In this document: in pieces, positions 16,394 to 25,013 of the stretch
Layout of the letters: every line of letters begins with the position of its first letter
How positions within the stretch are numbered: the stretch's first letter is position 1
Assembly (NCBI RefSeq): GCF_030063145.1
Contig: NZ_JASISM010000005.1
Span: forward strand, 124,001-188,000
Length of the DNA: 64,000 bases
Direction: 5' to 3'
Origin: Cryobacterium sp. PH31-L1
GTDB taxonomy: Bacteria > Actinomycetota > Actinomycetes > Actinomycetales > Microbacteriaceae
The notes under the pieces: generated by a model
Told to the model about the DNA's origin: nothing
What the model saw: the letters and a program-made list of their open reading frames with translations, nothing else
Databases searched by the model: none
Translations under genes and position numbers: made by a program

Positions 16394-16669
16394 TCAACCT
16401 CCGCCGAGCAACGAGGGAATCTTTTCGAACATCGAGTTGGTGAAGGCGACCGATTCGGCGATCATCCAGTGGCCGCAAATCAGTAGGGCCAAGGCGACGG
16501 CCACGGCTTTGGGTACAAACGACAGCGTGACTTCCTGAATCTGCGTGATCGACTGCATCAGCGAGATGGAAAAACCCACCACGAGCGCGGTGATCAGCAC
16601 GGGAGCCGACAGTTTCGCGGCCAGAATCAGCGCCTGCAGGCCGATATCAAGCACCGCATTGGTATTCAT
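16394..16669 (-). CDS. fliQ: flagellar export protein FliQ
   Basis: A 91-residue protein with two membrane helices, a core component of the export gate. The FliQ pattern SAPVLITALVVGFSISLMQS and QIQEVTLSFVPK is clear. The ATG overlaps the fliP TGA by 4 nt. Nothing unusual is seen. Confidence 0.94.
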   Translation of the reverse strand: MNTNAVLDIGLQALILAAKLSAPVLITALVVGFSISLMQSITQIQEVTLSFVPKAVAVALALLICGHWMIAESVAFTNSMFEKIPSLLGGG

Positions 16670-17544
16670 GTGGCCAGCTGATAACTGCCGATGAGGCTTG
16701 TGATGATGAGCCCCCAGCCGTCGACGAGTACGAACAGCAGAATCTTAAACGGCAGCGAGATCATGACGGGCGGCAGCATCATCATGCCCATCGACATCAG
16801 CGCCGCCGAGACGACAATGTCGATGACCAGGAACGGGATGAAGATGACGAACCCGATGATGAAGGCAGCGCGCAGTTCAGAGATCATGAACGCCGGAATG
16901 AGGGTGAGCAGGGTCACGTCGTCGGGGTTGTCGGGGTTGGGCTGGTCGGCGGCCCGCGTCATGAGGGCAAGGTCTTCGCCGCGGGTGTTGGCGAGCATGA
17001 ACTGCCGTAACGGCTCAGAACCGAGGTTGAGGGCGTCGGTGAAGTTGAGCGTTCCGTCGAGGTAGGGCTGAAGGGCCACGTTGTTGATGTCGGTCAGTAC
17101 GGGAGCCATGATGAACAGTGACAGGAACAGTGCGAGGCCGGCGAGCACCTGGTTCGGCGGAATCGACGGCAGCGCGAGGGCGTTTCGGGTCATGGCCAGC
17201 ACGACGAAGATCTTGGTGAAGCTCGTCATCATGAGCAGCAGCGCCGGGGCGACCGACAGCAGGGTGATGCCCAGCAGGGTGACGATCGCCGACGAGGGTG
17301 CACCGTTTGGACCATTAATGTCGATAGTCAGGCCGCCGCCACCGGGGTCAGTCGGGTCGGTGGGATCGGTCGGCAGGGTCGGGTCGATGGGGCTGTCCGG
17401 CATGGCCGGGTCGACCGGCAGGGCGTGCACGACACTGACGCTGAGCCAGACCAGCGCCGCGGTGATGACAAGACCCAACAAAATCAGCAGGCCGAGCCGG
17501 GCAGAGGCCTGACGGTGTACCTGCCGGTCGACCGCGGAGTTCAC
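16666..17544 (-). CDS. fliP: flagellar export protein FliP
   Basis: A 292-residue export-gate protein. Signatures TSFTKIFVVLAMTRNAL and IPPNQVLAGLALFLS are in the centre, and VPFLVID-type and MMMLPPVMISLPFK segments are C-terminal. There is an extra N-terminal membrane helix, followed by an exported linker made of repeating Pro-Asp/Pro-Thr units (PTDPTDPTDPGGGG) at about residues 50-72. The core is conserved; only the linker is odd. It overlaps fliO and fliQ by 4 nt each. Confidence 0.95.
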   Translation of the reverse strand: MNSAVDRQVHRQASARLGLLILLGLVITAALVWLSVSVVHALPVDPAMPDSPIDPTLPTDPTDPTDPGGGGLTIDINGPNGAPSSAIVTLLGITLLSVAPALLLMMTSFTKIFVVLAMTRNALALPSIPPNQVLAGLALFLSLFIMAPVLTDINNVALQPYLDGTLNFTDALNLGSEPLRQFMLANTRGEDLALMTRAADQPNPDNPDDVTLLTLIPAFMISELRAAFIIGFVIFIPFLVIDIVVSAALMSMGMMMLPPVMISLPFKILLFVLVDGWGLIITSLIGSYQLAT

Positions 17545-17996
17545 CGTCCCTGCCGAAGCAGTGCGGCGGTCTGACGCCAGGTTGACGGCGACAGGATGGA
17601 CCCGGCGAGCGGGGCGGGGCGGGGCTGCGTCGGGGCCGGGGCGGCGTCATCCGCTTCGGCCGCGGCCAGGGAACGGGCAAAGCTGGCGCTCGCGGCGGGC
17701 CGGCCGAGCGCTGCAACGGCTTCGTCGAGGGTCGAGCTTGAGTCGGCCGCGAGGGACTTTTCGTGCAACACCGTCACGGCCTGCTCGGTCACGCCGAGAA
17801 CGAGACGGGTTCCGTCGACCTCTACGACGACAACGGATGCCTTCTGCCCGATGGGCTGCCGGCCCACCACGGTCACCGGGTTGGCATTACCCAGTGCGCG
17901 TGCTCCCCGTGACAGTCGTCGCTGCAGGTACCAGAGCAGTGCGAGAACGACGCCTAGGGAGAGGACGACGCGCACCGCGACTATAAGGGTGTCCAC
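17541..17996 (-). CDS. fliO: flagellar biosynthesis protein FliO
   Basis: A 151-residue protein with one N-terminal membrane helix (VVLSLGVVLALLWYL) and a cytoplasmic FliO domain (VVGRQPIGQKASVVVVEVDGTRLVLGVTEQAVTVL split over about residues 40-78), then an Ala/Pro-rich tail. FliO assists FliP ring assembly. Placement between fliN and fliP confirms the assignment despite weak conservation in the family. Confidence 0.88.
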   Translation of the reverse strand: MDTLIVAVRVVLSLGVVLALLWYLQRRLSRGARALGNANPVTVVGRQPIGQKASVVVVEVDGTRLVLGVTEQAVTVLHEKSLAADSSSTLDEAVAALGRPAASASFARSLAAAEADDAAPAPTQPRPAPLAGSILSPSTWRQTAALLRQGR

Positions 17997-18704
17997 TTAC
18001 GACAGGCCATCCGCGACATCGAGAATCTGGGTGATCCGCACGGCGTAGTCCTGGTCGACGACGACGATCTCGCCGTGCGCGATCAGGCGGCCGTTGAGCA
18101 GAATATCGGCCGGCGCTCCGGCTGAACGGTCCAGTTCGATGACAGCACCTGGCTTCAGCGACAGCACGTCGCGCACGGACATGCGGGTGCGTCCGATCTC
18201 GACGGTCAGGGACATTTCGACGTTGCTGATGCGCCCGAGGTTTCCCATGGCGACGCGGTTGGAGGCCGGAACGGGCCCGCCGACAACGCCGTTCTGGCGC
18301 ACGCGAATGGCGAACCAGCCGGTGACGATACCGCCGGCGCTCAGCTCGAAGACGTCGGTGTCGGCGGCGGCGAACAGCGCCGAGGCATCTTCAACCCTCG
18401 AGTCGCCGAGCACGCCGATTCCGAGCACGCCGGAGGCGCTCTCCAGGGCCGGACGAAGAACGTCCTGGCTGGAGACGAGCTGGGAGTTGGCCCCGGCGGC
18501 GGCGTCGAGCGAGGCCGAGTCGCTCAATACCACGGCCAGGTCGGCGGAGGTCGTGCCCACAAAGGAGGCCACCACGGCGGAGCCGACGCGCGAGCTCAGC
18601 TCGGCACTGCCGGGATGCGGCAGCGCCTGCAGTGGCACCGTCGTGGGCAACACGCGGATGAGAGCGTCAACGGCGACCTCGGGAATGGATCGGGTAGAAA
18701 TCAT
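17997..18704 (-). CDS. fliN: flagellar motor switch protein FliN
   Basis: A 235-residue C-ring protein. The SpoA/FliN domain is C-terminal (MSLTVEIGRTRMSVRDVLSL, GAVIELDRSAGAPADILLN, GEIVVVDQDYAVRI, about residues 158-230). A 150-residue N-terminal part makes it longer than Escherichia coli FliN and more like FliY-type proteins, although I see no clear CheC phosphatase motif. It overlaps fliM by 4 nt. Confidence 0.9.
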   Translation of the reverse strand: MISTRSIPEVAVDALIRVLPTTVPLQALPHPGSAELSSRVGSAVVASFVGTTSADLAVVLSDSASLDAAAGANSQLVSSQDVLRPALESASGVLGIGVLGDSRVEDASALFAAADTDVFELSAGGIVTGWFAIRVRQNGVVGGPVPASNRVAMGNLGRISNVEMSLTVEIGRTRMSVRDVLSLKPGAVIELDRSAGAPADILLNGRLIAHGEIVVVDQDYAVRITQILDVADGLS

Positions 18705-19612
18705 TGAGCTGTCTCCTCGGTATCAATGACGATGCAGGCCAGCCTCGAACCGTTTGCTCCCACGGCCGCGCGGGCGAGCGACTGACCTTCGACGGTCAGA
18801 TTGAGCGGACGGTGCTGGGGATGCGGAATGTGCAGGACATCGCCGACGGCCAGCGACAGAATGCGGCTGGGCAGTACGTGGGCCGTCTCCAGCCGGAGGG
18901 ACACATCGACCGGCACGGCAGCGATCTGGGCCTGCAAAAATTCGGCGGCATTCAACGTGGTGCTGGTGGGGTTCGCTTCGCCGAGTTGCGGCATCAGAGC
19001 CGCAGAGGGAATGGCCACCGTTGCCGTCGCGGTCACTTTCTCCACCCGAATGGCGAAGGTCGCGACCACCATCAGGTCGCCGGTCGCAGCCGCCTGGGCG
19101 AACTGTGAGTTGTACTGGATCGCCTCGACTCCCATCTCGTCGACGATCAGCGGTCCGAAGGAATAGCGCAGGTCTTCGAGGCTTTCGGCAATGAGCTTGC
19201 GAATCAGGGCGAGTTCGATCTGGGTGAAATTGCGTTCGGCGATCACGGGGATGCTGCTGTTGCCGCCGAGCATGTGGTTCACCCAGGTGAGTGCCGACGT
19301 GGTCGGAAACTGGATGACGGCTCGGGCTTCGAGACCGGCGACCGTGCACAGCACCATGGCCGTTCTCGGCGGCAAAGAGCCCGCGTACTCGTCGTAGGTG
19401 GCCATGAGTACCTGCTCGCAGGTGACCATGCAGAGCACGCGAACGCGTGCGGTCAGCTGGGTGCCCCACTGGCGGGCGAACGTCTCAAAGGCCAGTTCCA
19501 GAACACGAGCGTGCTCCCTGGCCAGGGTGGTTGGACGCCGAAAGTCGTACAGCTCAACGCTCTTCGCCGCTTTCGCGGGCGCACTGCTGTCGACCTGATT
19601 CTGGACTGTCAC
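18701..19612 (-). CDS. fliM: flagellar motor switch protein FliM
   Basis: A 303-residue C-ring protein with the FliM core from YDFRRPTTLAREHARVLE at about residue 22, and a C-terminal SpoA domain with AVGDVLHIPHP. I choose the GTG at 19612 because a sigma-28-type -10 (GCCGATAG) ends 8 nt upstream, which would place the transcription start at or next to the start codon, i.e. leaderless. A longer in-frame version beginning inside motB (19705) is an alternative. Neither form shows the N-terminal EIDxLL CheY-binding motif of other FliM proteins, and no che genes are in the window. Confidence 0.88.
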   Translation of the reverse strand: MTVQNQVDSSAPAKAAKSVELYDFRRPTTLAREHARVLELAFETFARQWGTQLTARVRVLCMVTCEQVLMATYDEYAGSLPPRTAMVLCTVAGLEARAVIQFPTTSALTWVNHMLGGNSSIPVIAERNFTQIELALIRKLIAESLEDLRYSFGPLIVDEMGVEAIQYNSQFAQAAATGDLMVVATFAIRVEKVTATATVAIPSAALMPQLGEANPTSTTLNAAEFLQAQIAAVPVDVSLRLETAHVLPSRILSLAVGDVLHIPHPQHRPLNLTVEGQSLARAAVGANGSRLACIVIDTEETAQ

Positions 19613-19619
19613 GTTGGGA

Positions 19620-19646
19620 CTATCGGCGGGGTTAGTCGAATGGTAA
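19620..19646 (-). promoter_or_regulatory. sigma-28-like promoter for fliM operon
   Basis: Read on the minus strand: TTAC, 15 bases, GCCGATAG. This matches the FliA consensus TAAA-N15-GCCGATAA in spacing and -10, and matches the five other such sites in this window. The -10 ends 7 bases before the fliM GTG, so the predicted transcript has almost no leader. Confidence 0.65.
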
Positions 19647-19685
19647 GGAGTGTCAGCTAAGCGGATGCAGCGCGTCTGTTCCGGG

Positions 19686-20543
19686 TCATTCCTTCCCGGC
19701 CACACCAGGGATGAGCGCCCGCACGCTGTCCGGCTGGTCCGACAGCAGCACTACATCGACCCGGCGGTTCTGGGCCATGTCCTCGAGGGTTGATCCGGTG
19801 TTCGCCGGCTGAGCCGAGCCGAATGCGACAGCGGATATCATCTCTCCGCCAATCCCACCCTGCTCCACCAGACGACGCAATACCTGCGTTGCCCGGCTCG
19901 CGGACAGTTCCCAGTCCGAGGCGAACGTCGCGGACTGGCCGTGTTTGTCGGCGTGCCCCTCGACCGATATCTTCTGCCCGCTGGCCACCATCGCCGGAGC
20001 AGCAGCATCGAGCACCGCGGTCGCCGCCGCGGTGAGCTCCGCGCTGTCCGGTGCGAAGAACGTTTCGCTACCGACCAGGCCCAGGGTCAGGCCACGGTCG
20101 GTGATGTGAAACTCGACCAGCTGGGCCACACCGGCCGCGGTCAGATTGGCGGTCACAGCAGCCTCCAGCTGATCGAGCTTCGCGACCTCCTTTTGTGCCG
20201 CTTCGGCGTTCGCTGTGGCCACGGCCGTCGCCTCTGCCGGATCGATTGCCTGGGACGAGTGGGTGACTTCCGTGGGCGATTCGCCCTGGTTATCGATGAG
20301 GTCGGCCGGCACGACGACTCCCTCGGCAGTATCCACCTTGCCGGCATCGACGGCCCCGAAGCCGGTGGCGAGGGAGTTGGCCAGTTGCTCGTACTTGTCC
20401 TGGTCCACAGTCGACATGGCGAACAGCACGATGAACATGCACATCAAAACCGTGACCATGTCCATGTAGGAGGCCATCCACCGCTCGTCGGGGTGGACGT
20501 CCTCCTCTTCGACCATTTTGCGCCGCTTGGCGGGCGCACTCAT
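19686..20543 (-). CDS. motB: flagellar stator protein MotB
   Basis: A 285-residue stator protein. A single membrane helix (about residues 24-44, SYMDMVTVLMCMFIVLFAMS) carries the proton-channel Asp28. A linker is followed by an OmpA-like peptidoglycan-binding domain with VEGHADKHGQSA and LSASRATQVLRRLVEQG. It is coupled to motA by a 4-nt overlap. No fliL gene lies between motB and fliM, where many bacteria have one. Confidence 0.93.
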   Translation of the reverse strand: MSAPAKRRKMVEEEDVHPDERWMASYMDMVTVLMCMFIVLFAMSTVDQDKYEQLANSLATGFGAVDAGKVDTAEGVVVPADLIDNQGESPTEVTHSSQAIDPAEATAVATANAEAAQKEVAKLDQLEAAVTANLTAAGVAQLVEFHITDRGLTLGLVGSETFFAPDSAELTAAATAVLDAAAPAMVASGQKISVEGHADKHGQSATFASDWELSASRATQVLRRLVEQGGIGGEMISAVAFGSAQPANTGSTLEDMAQNRRVDVVLLSDQPDSVRALIPGVAGKE

Positions 20544-21406
20544 GCTGCTTCGGGCAGGTCTTTGTCCTTACCCTTTCCCTTACCTTTGCCTTTGGTCTTG
20601 CCGGCGGGTGAGGCAGCATCCGCCTGAACGTCCTTGCCCGTGGCGCCGACCTTGGGCAACAGCTCGGCCGGAACCATGGCCCGCAGTCGTTCACCGAGCA
20701 GCCGCGGCTGGCTTCCGGCCTGCACGGCCAGGGCGCCTTCCATGACCAGGGTCATGCGGTCGACGTCGAGGTCGGCAAGACGGCGCAGCCTGGAGCCGAT
20801 CGGCAGCCAGATGAAGTTAGCGGAAAGCAGGCCCCACAGCGTCGCGACGAACGCGGCCGCGATCATCGGGCCGAGGGTAGCGGGCGTGTCGAGGTTTTCG
20901 AGGACGTGGGTCAGAGAAACGACCGTGCCAATGATGCCGACAGTCGGGGCATAGCCGCCGAGGCCGGTAAAGAATTTGGCTGCATTTCGGTTGGAGCGTG
21001 CCTTGGTTGCGATCTCGTCTTCGAGCAACATGCGCAGTTCGTCACCGTCGGTGCCATCGGCGATGTTCTGCAGGGCTCCCCGCAGAAACGGATCCTTGAC
21101 GTTGTCGGCTTCCTGGTCGAGGGCGAGCAAGCCGGAACTTCGAGCGGTTTCGGCCAGGCCGACGACCTGGTCGATGACGGACTGCGGCGGCGTGGTCTTT
21201 CCGCGGAACGCACCCGGCAGCGCCTTGAAGGCAGAAGTGAAATCCTTTATCGTGCCGCCAGCGAGCCCGACGGCGATGGTGGCGCCGAAGACGAGAATCA
21301 TAGGAGCCGGCAGCAGAATTGACATGACCGACGAATGCTCGAGAGTGATCATGGCCAGGAGCGCGCCAAAGGCGAGCACCAGGCCTATCAGAGTTGCGGG
21401 ATCCAC
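20540..21406 (-). CDS. motA: flagellar stator protein MotA
   Basis: A 288-residue stator subunit with four membrane helices. The N-terminus ATLIGLVLAFGALLAMITLE, the GGYAPTVGIIGTVVSLTHVLENL segment of helix 3, and AAAFVATLWGLLSANFIWLP are typical. The last 30 residues are a Lys/Gly-rich tail (KGKGKGKGKDKD). It begins at the base that ends flbD and overlaps motB by 4 nt. Confidence 0.94.
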   Translation of the reverse strand: MDPATLIGLVLAFGALLAMITLEHSSVMSILLPAPMILVFGATIAVGLAGGTIKDFTSAFKALPGAFRGKTTPPQSVIDQVVGLAETARSSGLLALDQEADNVKDPFLRGALQNIADGTDGDELRMLLEDEIATKARSNRNAAKFFTGLGGYAPTVGIIGTVVSLTHVLENLDTPATLGPMIAAAFVATLWGLLSANFIWLPIGSRLRRLADLDVDRMTLVMEGALAVQAGSQPRLLGERLRAMVPAELLPKVGATGKDVQADAASPAGKTKGKGKGKGKDKDLPEAA

Positions 21407-21639
21407 TAGAGCTTCCTGGGGCCTCGTGGCAGATCGCCCGCATTCGGATCGTATGCGAGCGCGATCACATGGGCACGGTAGCGGGCGATCTTCTCTATCA
21501 CGTCGTCCATGGACTCGGTGACGATGAAGTTGGCGCCGTCCACCATGACCAGGGTGGTGTCCGGGTTCGCATGGATGCGTTCGATCAGGTCAGGATTAAT
21601 CGCAAAGTGGCTGTCGTTCAACCGCGTTAGTACGATCAT
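21406..21639 (-). CDS. flbD: flagellar protein FlbD
   Basis: A 77-residue small protein of the FlbD family found in Gram-positive flagellar operons. MIVLTRLNDSHFAINPDLIE and TTLVMVDGANFIVTESMDDVIEK match the family pattern. The ATG giving MIVLTR is chosen over one 13 codons upstream, which adds residues outside the family. Biochemical role is undefined; it always sits with motA/motB and hook genes. It is the first gene after the strong hairpin that follows flgE. Confidence 0.88.
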   Translation of the reverse strand: MIVLTRLNDSHFAINPDLIERIHANPDTTLVMVDGANFIVTESMDDVIEKIARYRAHVIALAYDPNAGDLPRGPRKL

Positions 21640-21738
21640 GATTTCATCCTGTCTCGAACGACTCGAGGGAGGCGTCATGGTGTACTGTCGGCCGCTACGC
21701 CGCGCTCGTTAGCTGGCACGGCATCCGCTTCACGACAG

Positions 21739-21777
21739 AAACGGCTCTGGCCCCGACATGCGGGGCCAGAGCCGTTT
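21739..21777 (-). terminator. strong hairpin after flgE
   Basis: A 17-bp perfect stem (AAACGGCTCTGGCCCCG at 21739-21755 and its complement at 21761-21777) with a 5-base loop. It lies just beyond the flgE stop and before flbD. It probably ends or attenuates the flgB-flgE transcript. The A/T at the stem ends give a short U-run on either strand. Confidence 0.75.
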
Positions 21778-21789
21778 GCGAGCGACCGA

Positions 21790-22998
21790 TTACCGCTTGA
21801 GGTTGGTCAGCTCCTGGAGCACCTCGTCGGAGGTGGTGATGATGCGGGCGTTGGCCTGGAAGCCGCGCTGGGCGACGATGAGGTTGGTGAATTCCTGCGA
21901 CAGGTCGACGTTCGACATCTCGAGGGCACCGCTGGTGAGCGAGCCCATGCCGACCGCGCCGGGGGTGCCGAGTTCGGCGGCACCGGAGTTGAACGTGGCA
22001 CGGTAGGCCGAGGAACCGGCCTTCTCGAGCCCGCCGGGGTTGACGAAGTTGGCGAGGGCGATGCGACCGATGGCCTGCTGCTGGCCGTTGCTGAACAGGC
22101 CGACGAGGGTGCCGTCGGCGCCGAGCGTGTAGCTGTTGAGCGTGCCGGCCTCGTTGCCGTCGGTGGTCTTGCCGGCAACCGTGGCGAGGCCGGAGAAGCC
22201 CTTGAGCTGGGCCAGGTCCATATCGATGCCGTCAACTTTCAGGGCGCCGGAGGCGGTGAAGTTACCCGTGGGGCCGTCGGCGTCGGTCTCGGCGGTGAGC
22301 TGCACGGGGGTAGGCGTCGTGCCGTCCGCCAGCTTGGATTGCCCAACAGTCCAGCCATCGTCATCCGGTGCACCCGTGCGAGTGAAGGTCAGCGAGATCG
22401 TGCGAGAGTTGCCGAGGTCGTCGAAGACGTCGACGGTGCGTGTGAGCGTGCTACCGACCGCAGAATCCGACGGCAGGTTGCCGGTGAACGTCGCGGCGGT
22501 CGAAGCCTTGGCCGGCACGATGGCACCAACCGGCAGGGTGATGTTGCTGGTCGCCCCGCCGGCGTTGACGACGCCGTTGACGGCGCCCCAGCCCTGCACG
22601 ATCGCGCCATCGGGCGAGACCAGGCGGCCGGCCGAGTCGAAGTTGAATGAGCCGGCGCGAGTGTAGAGGGTTTCGCCGCCGAGCGAGGTGACGAAGAAGC
22701 CGTCGCCGGAGATCATGAGGTCGGTGGTTTTGCCGGTGGACTGTGACGATCCCTGGGCGAAGTTGGTGGAGATTCCAGCGACCTGTACGCCGAGGCCGAC
22801 CTGGGCGGGGTTGGTACCACCGGTGGTGGCCGTGGCGCCGCCGGCGGCCTGGGTCAGCTGTGACAGGGTGTCCTGAAACTGGGCCGCGGACGCCTTGAAC
22901 GCTGTCGTGTTGACGTTGGCGATGTTGTTGCCGGTCACGTCGAGCATGGTCTGGTGTGAACGAAGGCCGGAGATGCCGGAGTAGAGAGAACGAAGCAT
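21790..22998 (-). CDS. flgE: flagellar hook protein FlgE
   Basis: A 402-residue hook subunit. The N-terminal rod/hook signature is MLRSLYSGISGLRSHQTMLDVTGNNIANVNT in two conserved stretches, and the C-terminal helix is EFTNLIVAQRGFQANARI. The central region has the variable hook domains. A separate flgF or flgG gene is not present in the window. It follows flgD after 64 bp and is followed by a strong hairpin. Confidence 0.94.
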   Translation of the reverse strand: MLRSLYSGISGLRSHQTMLDVTGNNIANVNTTAFKASAAQFQDTLSQLTQAAGGATATTGGTNPAQVGLGVQVAGISTNFAQGSSQSTGKTTDLMISGDGFFVTSLGGETLYTRAGSFNFDSAGRLVSPDGAIVQGWGAVNGVVNAGGATSNITLPVGAIVPAKASTAATFTGNLPSDSAVGSTLTRTVDVFDDLGNSRTISLTFTRTGAPDDDGWTVGQSKLADGTTPTPVQLTAETDADGPTGNFTASGALKVDGIDMDLAQLKGFSGLATVAGKTTDGNEAGTLNSYTLGADGTLVGLFSNGQQQAIGRIALANFVNPGGLEKAGSSAYRATFNSGAAELGTPGAVGMGSLTSGALEMSNVDLSQEFTNLIVAQRGFQANARIITTSDEVLQELTNLKR

Positions 22999-23062
22999 GG
23001 AGTGCTGCCTTTCAGAAAAGAACTATGTGGTGAAGCAGGTGGGGTCGAGGACAAGCCGCGGA

Positions 23063-23545
23063 TCAGGCCGCGGTCGTCGCCTCCGCTGAATCTTCGGAGT
23101 CGTCAACGGCGGCGGTCGCGTTCGTCACGCCGGAGATGACATCGAGGGCCACCGGTTCCCCGTTGACGGTTACTATGGGCACAGGGCCGGCGAACGAGAC
23201 GGACGACGCGAGCCCGGTGACTTCATCGCCATCGGCGTTGGTATAGGTGACCGTCTCCCCCACCAATGCGGCAGCCGAGGTGCGCATCTGCAGGGAGAAG
23301 CCCTCCTGGCTCGCGGTGGCCATTTCGGTGAGCTTCTCCATCATGGCGAGCTGGGTGGTCTGGGCGATCATCTCGTTGGTATCCATCGGTGAGCTGGGAT
23401 CCTGGTTTTGCAACTGGGTCACCAGCAGCGACATGAACACCTCCGAGTCCATGGACTGCTTGGGGGTGCGCGTCGTGGACGTGGTCGTGGTCGTGTACAT
23501 TCCGGTCGGAGCAGCGGCATTGGCTGCCAGGGCGTCGATTGTCAC
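23063..23545 (-). CDS. flgD: flagellar hook assembly protein FlgD
   Basis: A 160-residue hook-capping scaffold. The conserved N-terminal part is SEVFMSLLVTQLQNQDPSSPMD and TNEMIAQTTQLAMMEKL, and a short C-terminal beta domain includes the TVTYTNADGDEV segment. The tail is acidic and Thr/Ala-rich. It is shorter than proteobacterial FlgD because the C-terminal Ig-like part is reduced. It lies between fliK and flgE. Confidence 0.92.
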   Translation of the reverse strand: MTIDALAANAAAPTGMYTTTTTSTTRTPKQSMDSEVFMSLLVTQLQNQDPSSPMDTNEMIAQTTQLAMMEKLTEMATASQEGFSLQMRTSAAALVGETVTYTNADGDEVTGLASSVSFAGPVPIVTVNGEPVALDVISGVTNATAAVDDSEDSAEATTAA

Positions 23546-23558
23546 GGTTATTCTCCTT

Positions 23559-25013
23559 CTAGGCCAGTACGTCGATGGTGTGGGTGGACCCGAATCGCGA
23601 TATTCGGTTCTCCAGTGGAGTGTCCGGTGCTCGCTCGGCGGGACTTCGAGCGTTGGGATTGCGCCCGTCGGCCTCCGAGCGGGGCTGGCGGGTGGCGCCG
23701 GGATCGCCGGCCTGGCTGTCGCTCGACAGGTCGAGCTGGGTGCTCAGCCCGGAACCGGCGAGGTCCCGGCGCAGGTCAGGCAAAATCACGCGCAGCGCAT
23801 CACGGGCCAGATCGGTCGGTGCAAAGAGTTCCACCCGAATGCCCTCCCCCGTCACGTGTGCACGCACCGTGACCGGCCCGAGATTATCGGGCGTCACGCT
23901 GATGGTGAGCACGTGCTCACCCGGCGCAGCATTGGTCAGCGAGAACAGCGGCTTCATGATCTGCGCGGTGAGCGGCACGGCGGCAGCCGGCGCGGGCGCG
24001 GCGACCGTCGTGGCTGTGCTGGTCGCCAGCGCGGTTGGTGCAACGCTGGGCACAGCGGATGCCGTCGGTGCTGCCGGCGAGACCGCCTCGGTGCTCGTGG
24101 CCTTCAGCCGAACCGAGTCGGGCAGCACCGAGCGCGCGGACGCGTCGGGGCCCGGTGCGAGGTTCGGCGTCGCGGCGGTTTGGGCCGCGAGGCTTTGGCC
24201 TGCGCCGGCCTGCCCGGCGGGGTTCAGTGCTGCGCCGGCCGGGGTCGGCGGTGCGGCCGGTACGAGTGCACTCGCGGGCGCTTCGTTTGTCGCGGCGGCC
24301 TGGGCGGGCAGCGCCGCGGCATCCGCTTCGGTGGACGTCGACATTGCGCTGACAGTGGAAGCACCCGTGTCAGTGGTGCGCCCCTGGGCGGCCCGCACTC
24401 CAGTCCCGGGAACAGCTGCCGTGAGCACCGCTGCGACCGTGGTGGCTGGCGGCACTGCGGCGACGTCTATTGCCGCGTTCGGTGCGGTGTTCGGTACTGC
24501 CGCCAAGGCATCCGTGACGGGGCTTGTCGCCGTCCCCGAGCCGCCTGCAGTGGCCAGCGCAGCGGGCTCCGCGGTCAGGTCGATCGCGGTGCTCACCACA
24601 GCGTTAACCGATGTGCCGTCAGCCGCGATGGCGGCGACCGCGGTGCTGTCAGCTGTAGTGGTCTCGGTCGCCGTGACGTCGGCTGCGGTCGCCGCCGGCG
24701 CTGCAGCGTGCGCGGCGGCCCAGGTCGGAGCTGACGGAAACGCCACCGGGGTCGCGGCATCCGCTGCTGGCGAATCAGTCGCCGCCGCGAACGAACCGGC
24801 CGAGGCGGCCTCGGCAGCGGAATCCTGCACGGGGTCCTTCTTCTGATCCTTGGCTGCGGCCGCAGCCGACGAGGCCGCACCGCGATCGGCAACTGTGTTC
24901 TCCAGAATCGACCCGAACGCGTCGGCGCCCGATGATGCCGAATTGGTGTCGCGCTGGGCCGGCGCAGCGGCCGGAGCGGCAGCCGGCCGAAATTGGCCGA
25001 GGGTGAGGGTCAT
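23559..25013 (-). CDS. fliK: flagellar hook-length control protein FliK
   Basis: A 484-residue secreted molecular ruler. The first 350 residues are a low-complexity Ala/Thr/Pro/Val-rich stretch. The conserved Flg_hook domain is C-terminal (PGEHVLTISVTPDNLGPVTV, IRVELFAPTDLARDALRVIL). The ATG giving MTLTLGQF overlaps the P60 gene stop by 4 nt; the frame stays open farther upstream but codes implausible His/Arg-rich sequence. Assignment rests on the C-terminal domain and location before flgD. Confidence 0.88.
   Translation of the reverse strand: MTLTLGQFRPAAAPAAAPAQRDTNSASSGADAFGSILENTVADRGAASSAAAAAKDQKKDPVQDSAAEAASAGSFAAATDSPAADAATPVAFPSAPTWAAAHAAAPAATAADVTATETTTADSTAVAAIAADGTSVNAVVSTAIDLTAEPAALATAGGSGTATSPVTDALAAVPNTAPNAAIDVAAVPPATTVAAVLTAAVPGTGVRAAQGRTTDTGASTVSAMSTSTEADAAALPAQAAATNEAPASALVPAAPPTPAGAALNPAGQAGAGQSLAAQTAATPNLAPGPDASARSVLPDSVRLKATSTEAVSPAAPTASAVPSVAPTALATSTATTVAAPAPAAAVPLTAQIMKPLFSLTNAAPGEHVLTISVTPDNLGPVTVRAHVTGEGIRVELFAPTDLARDALRVILPDLRRDLAGSGLSTQLDLSSDSQAGDPGATRQPRSEADGRNPNARSPAERAPDTPLENRISRFGSTHTIDVLA

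Noticed and set aside
23247-24846. Plus-strand Gly/Arg-rich and Val/Ala-rich frames opposite fliK
   Set aside because: Arise from the low-complexity Ala/Thr/Pro region of fliK read on the other strand.
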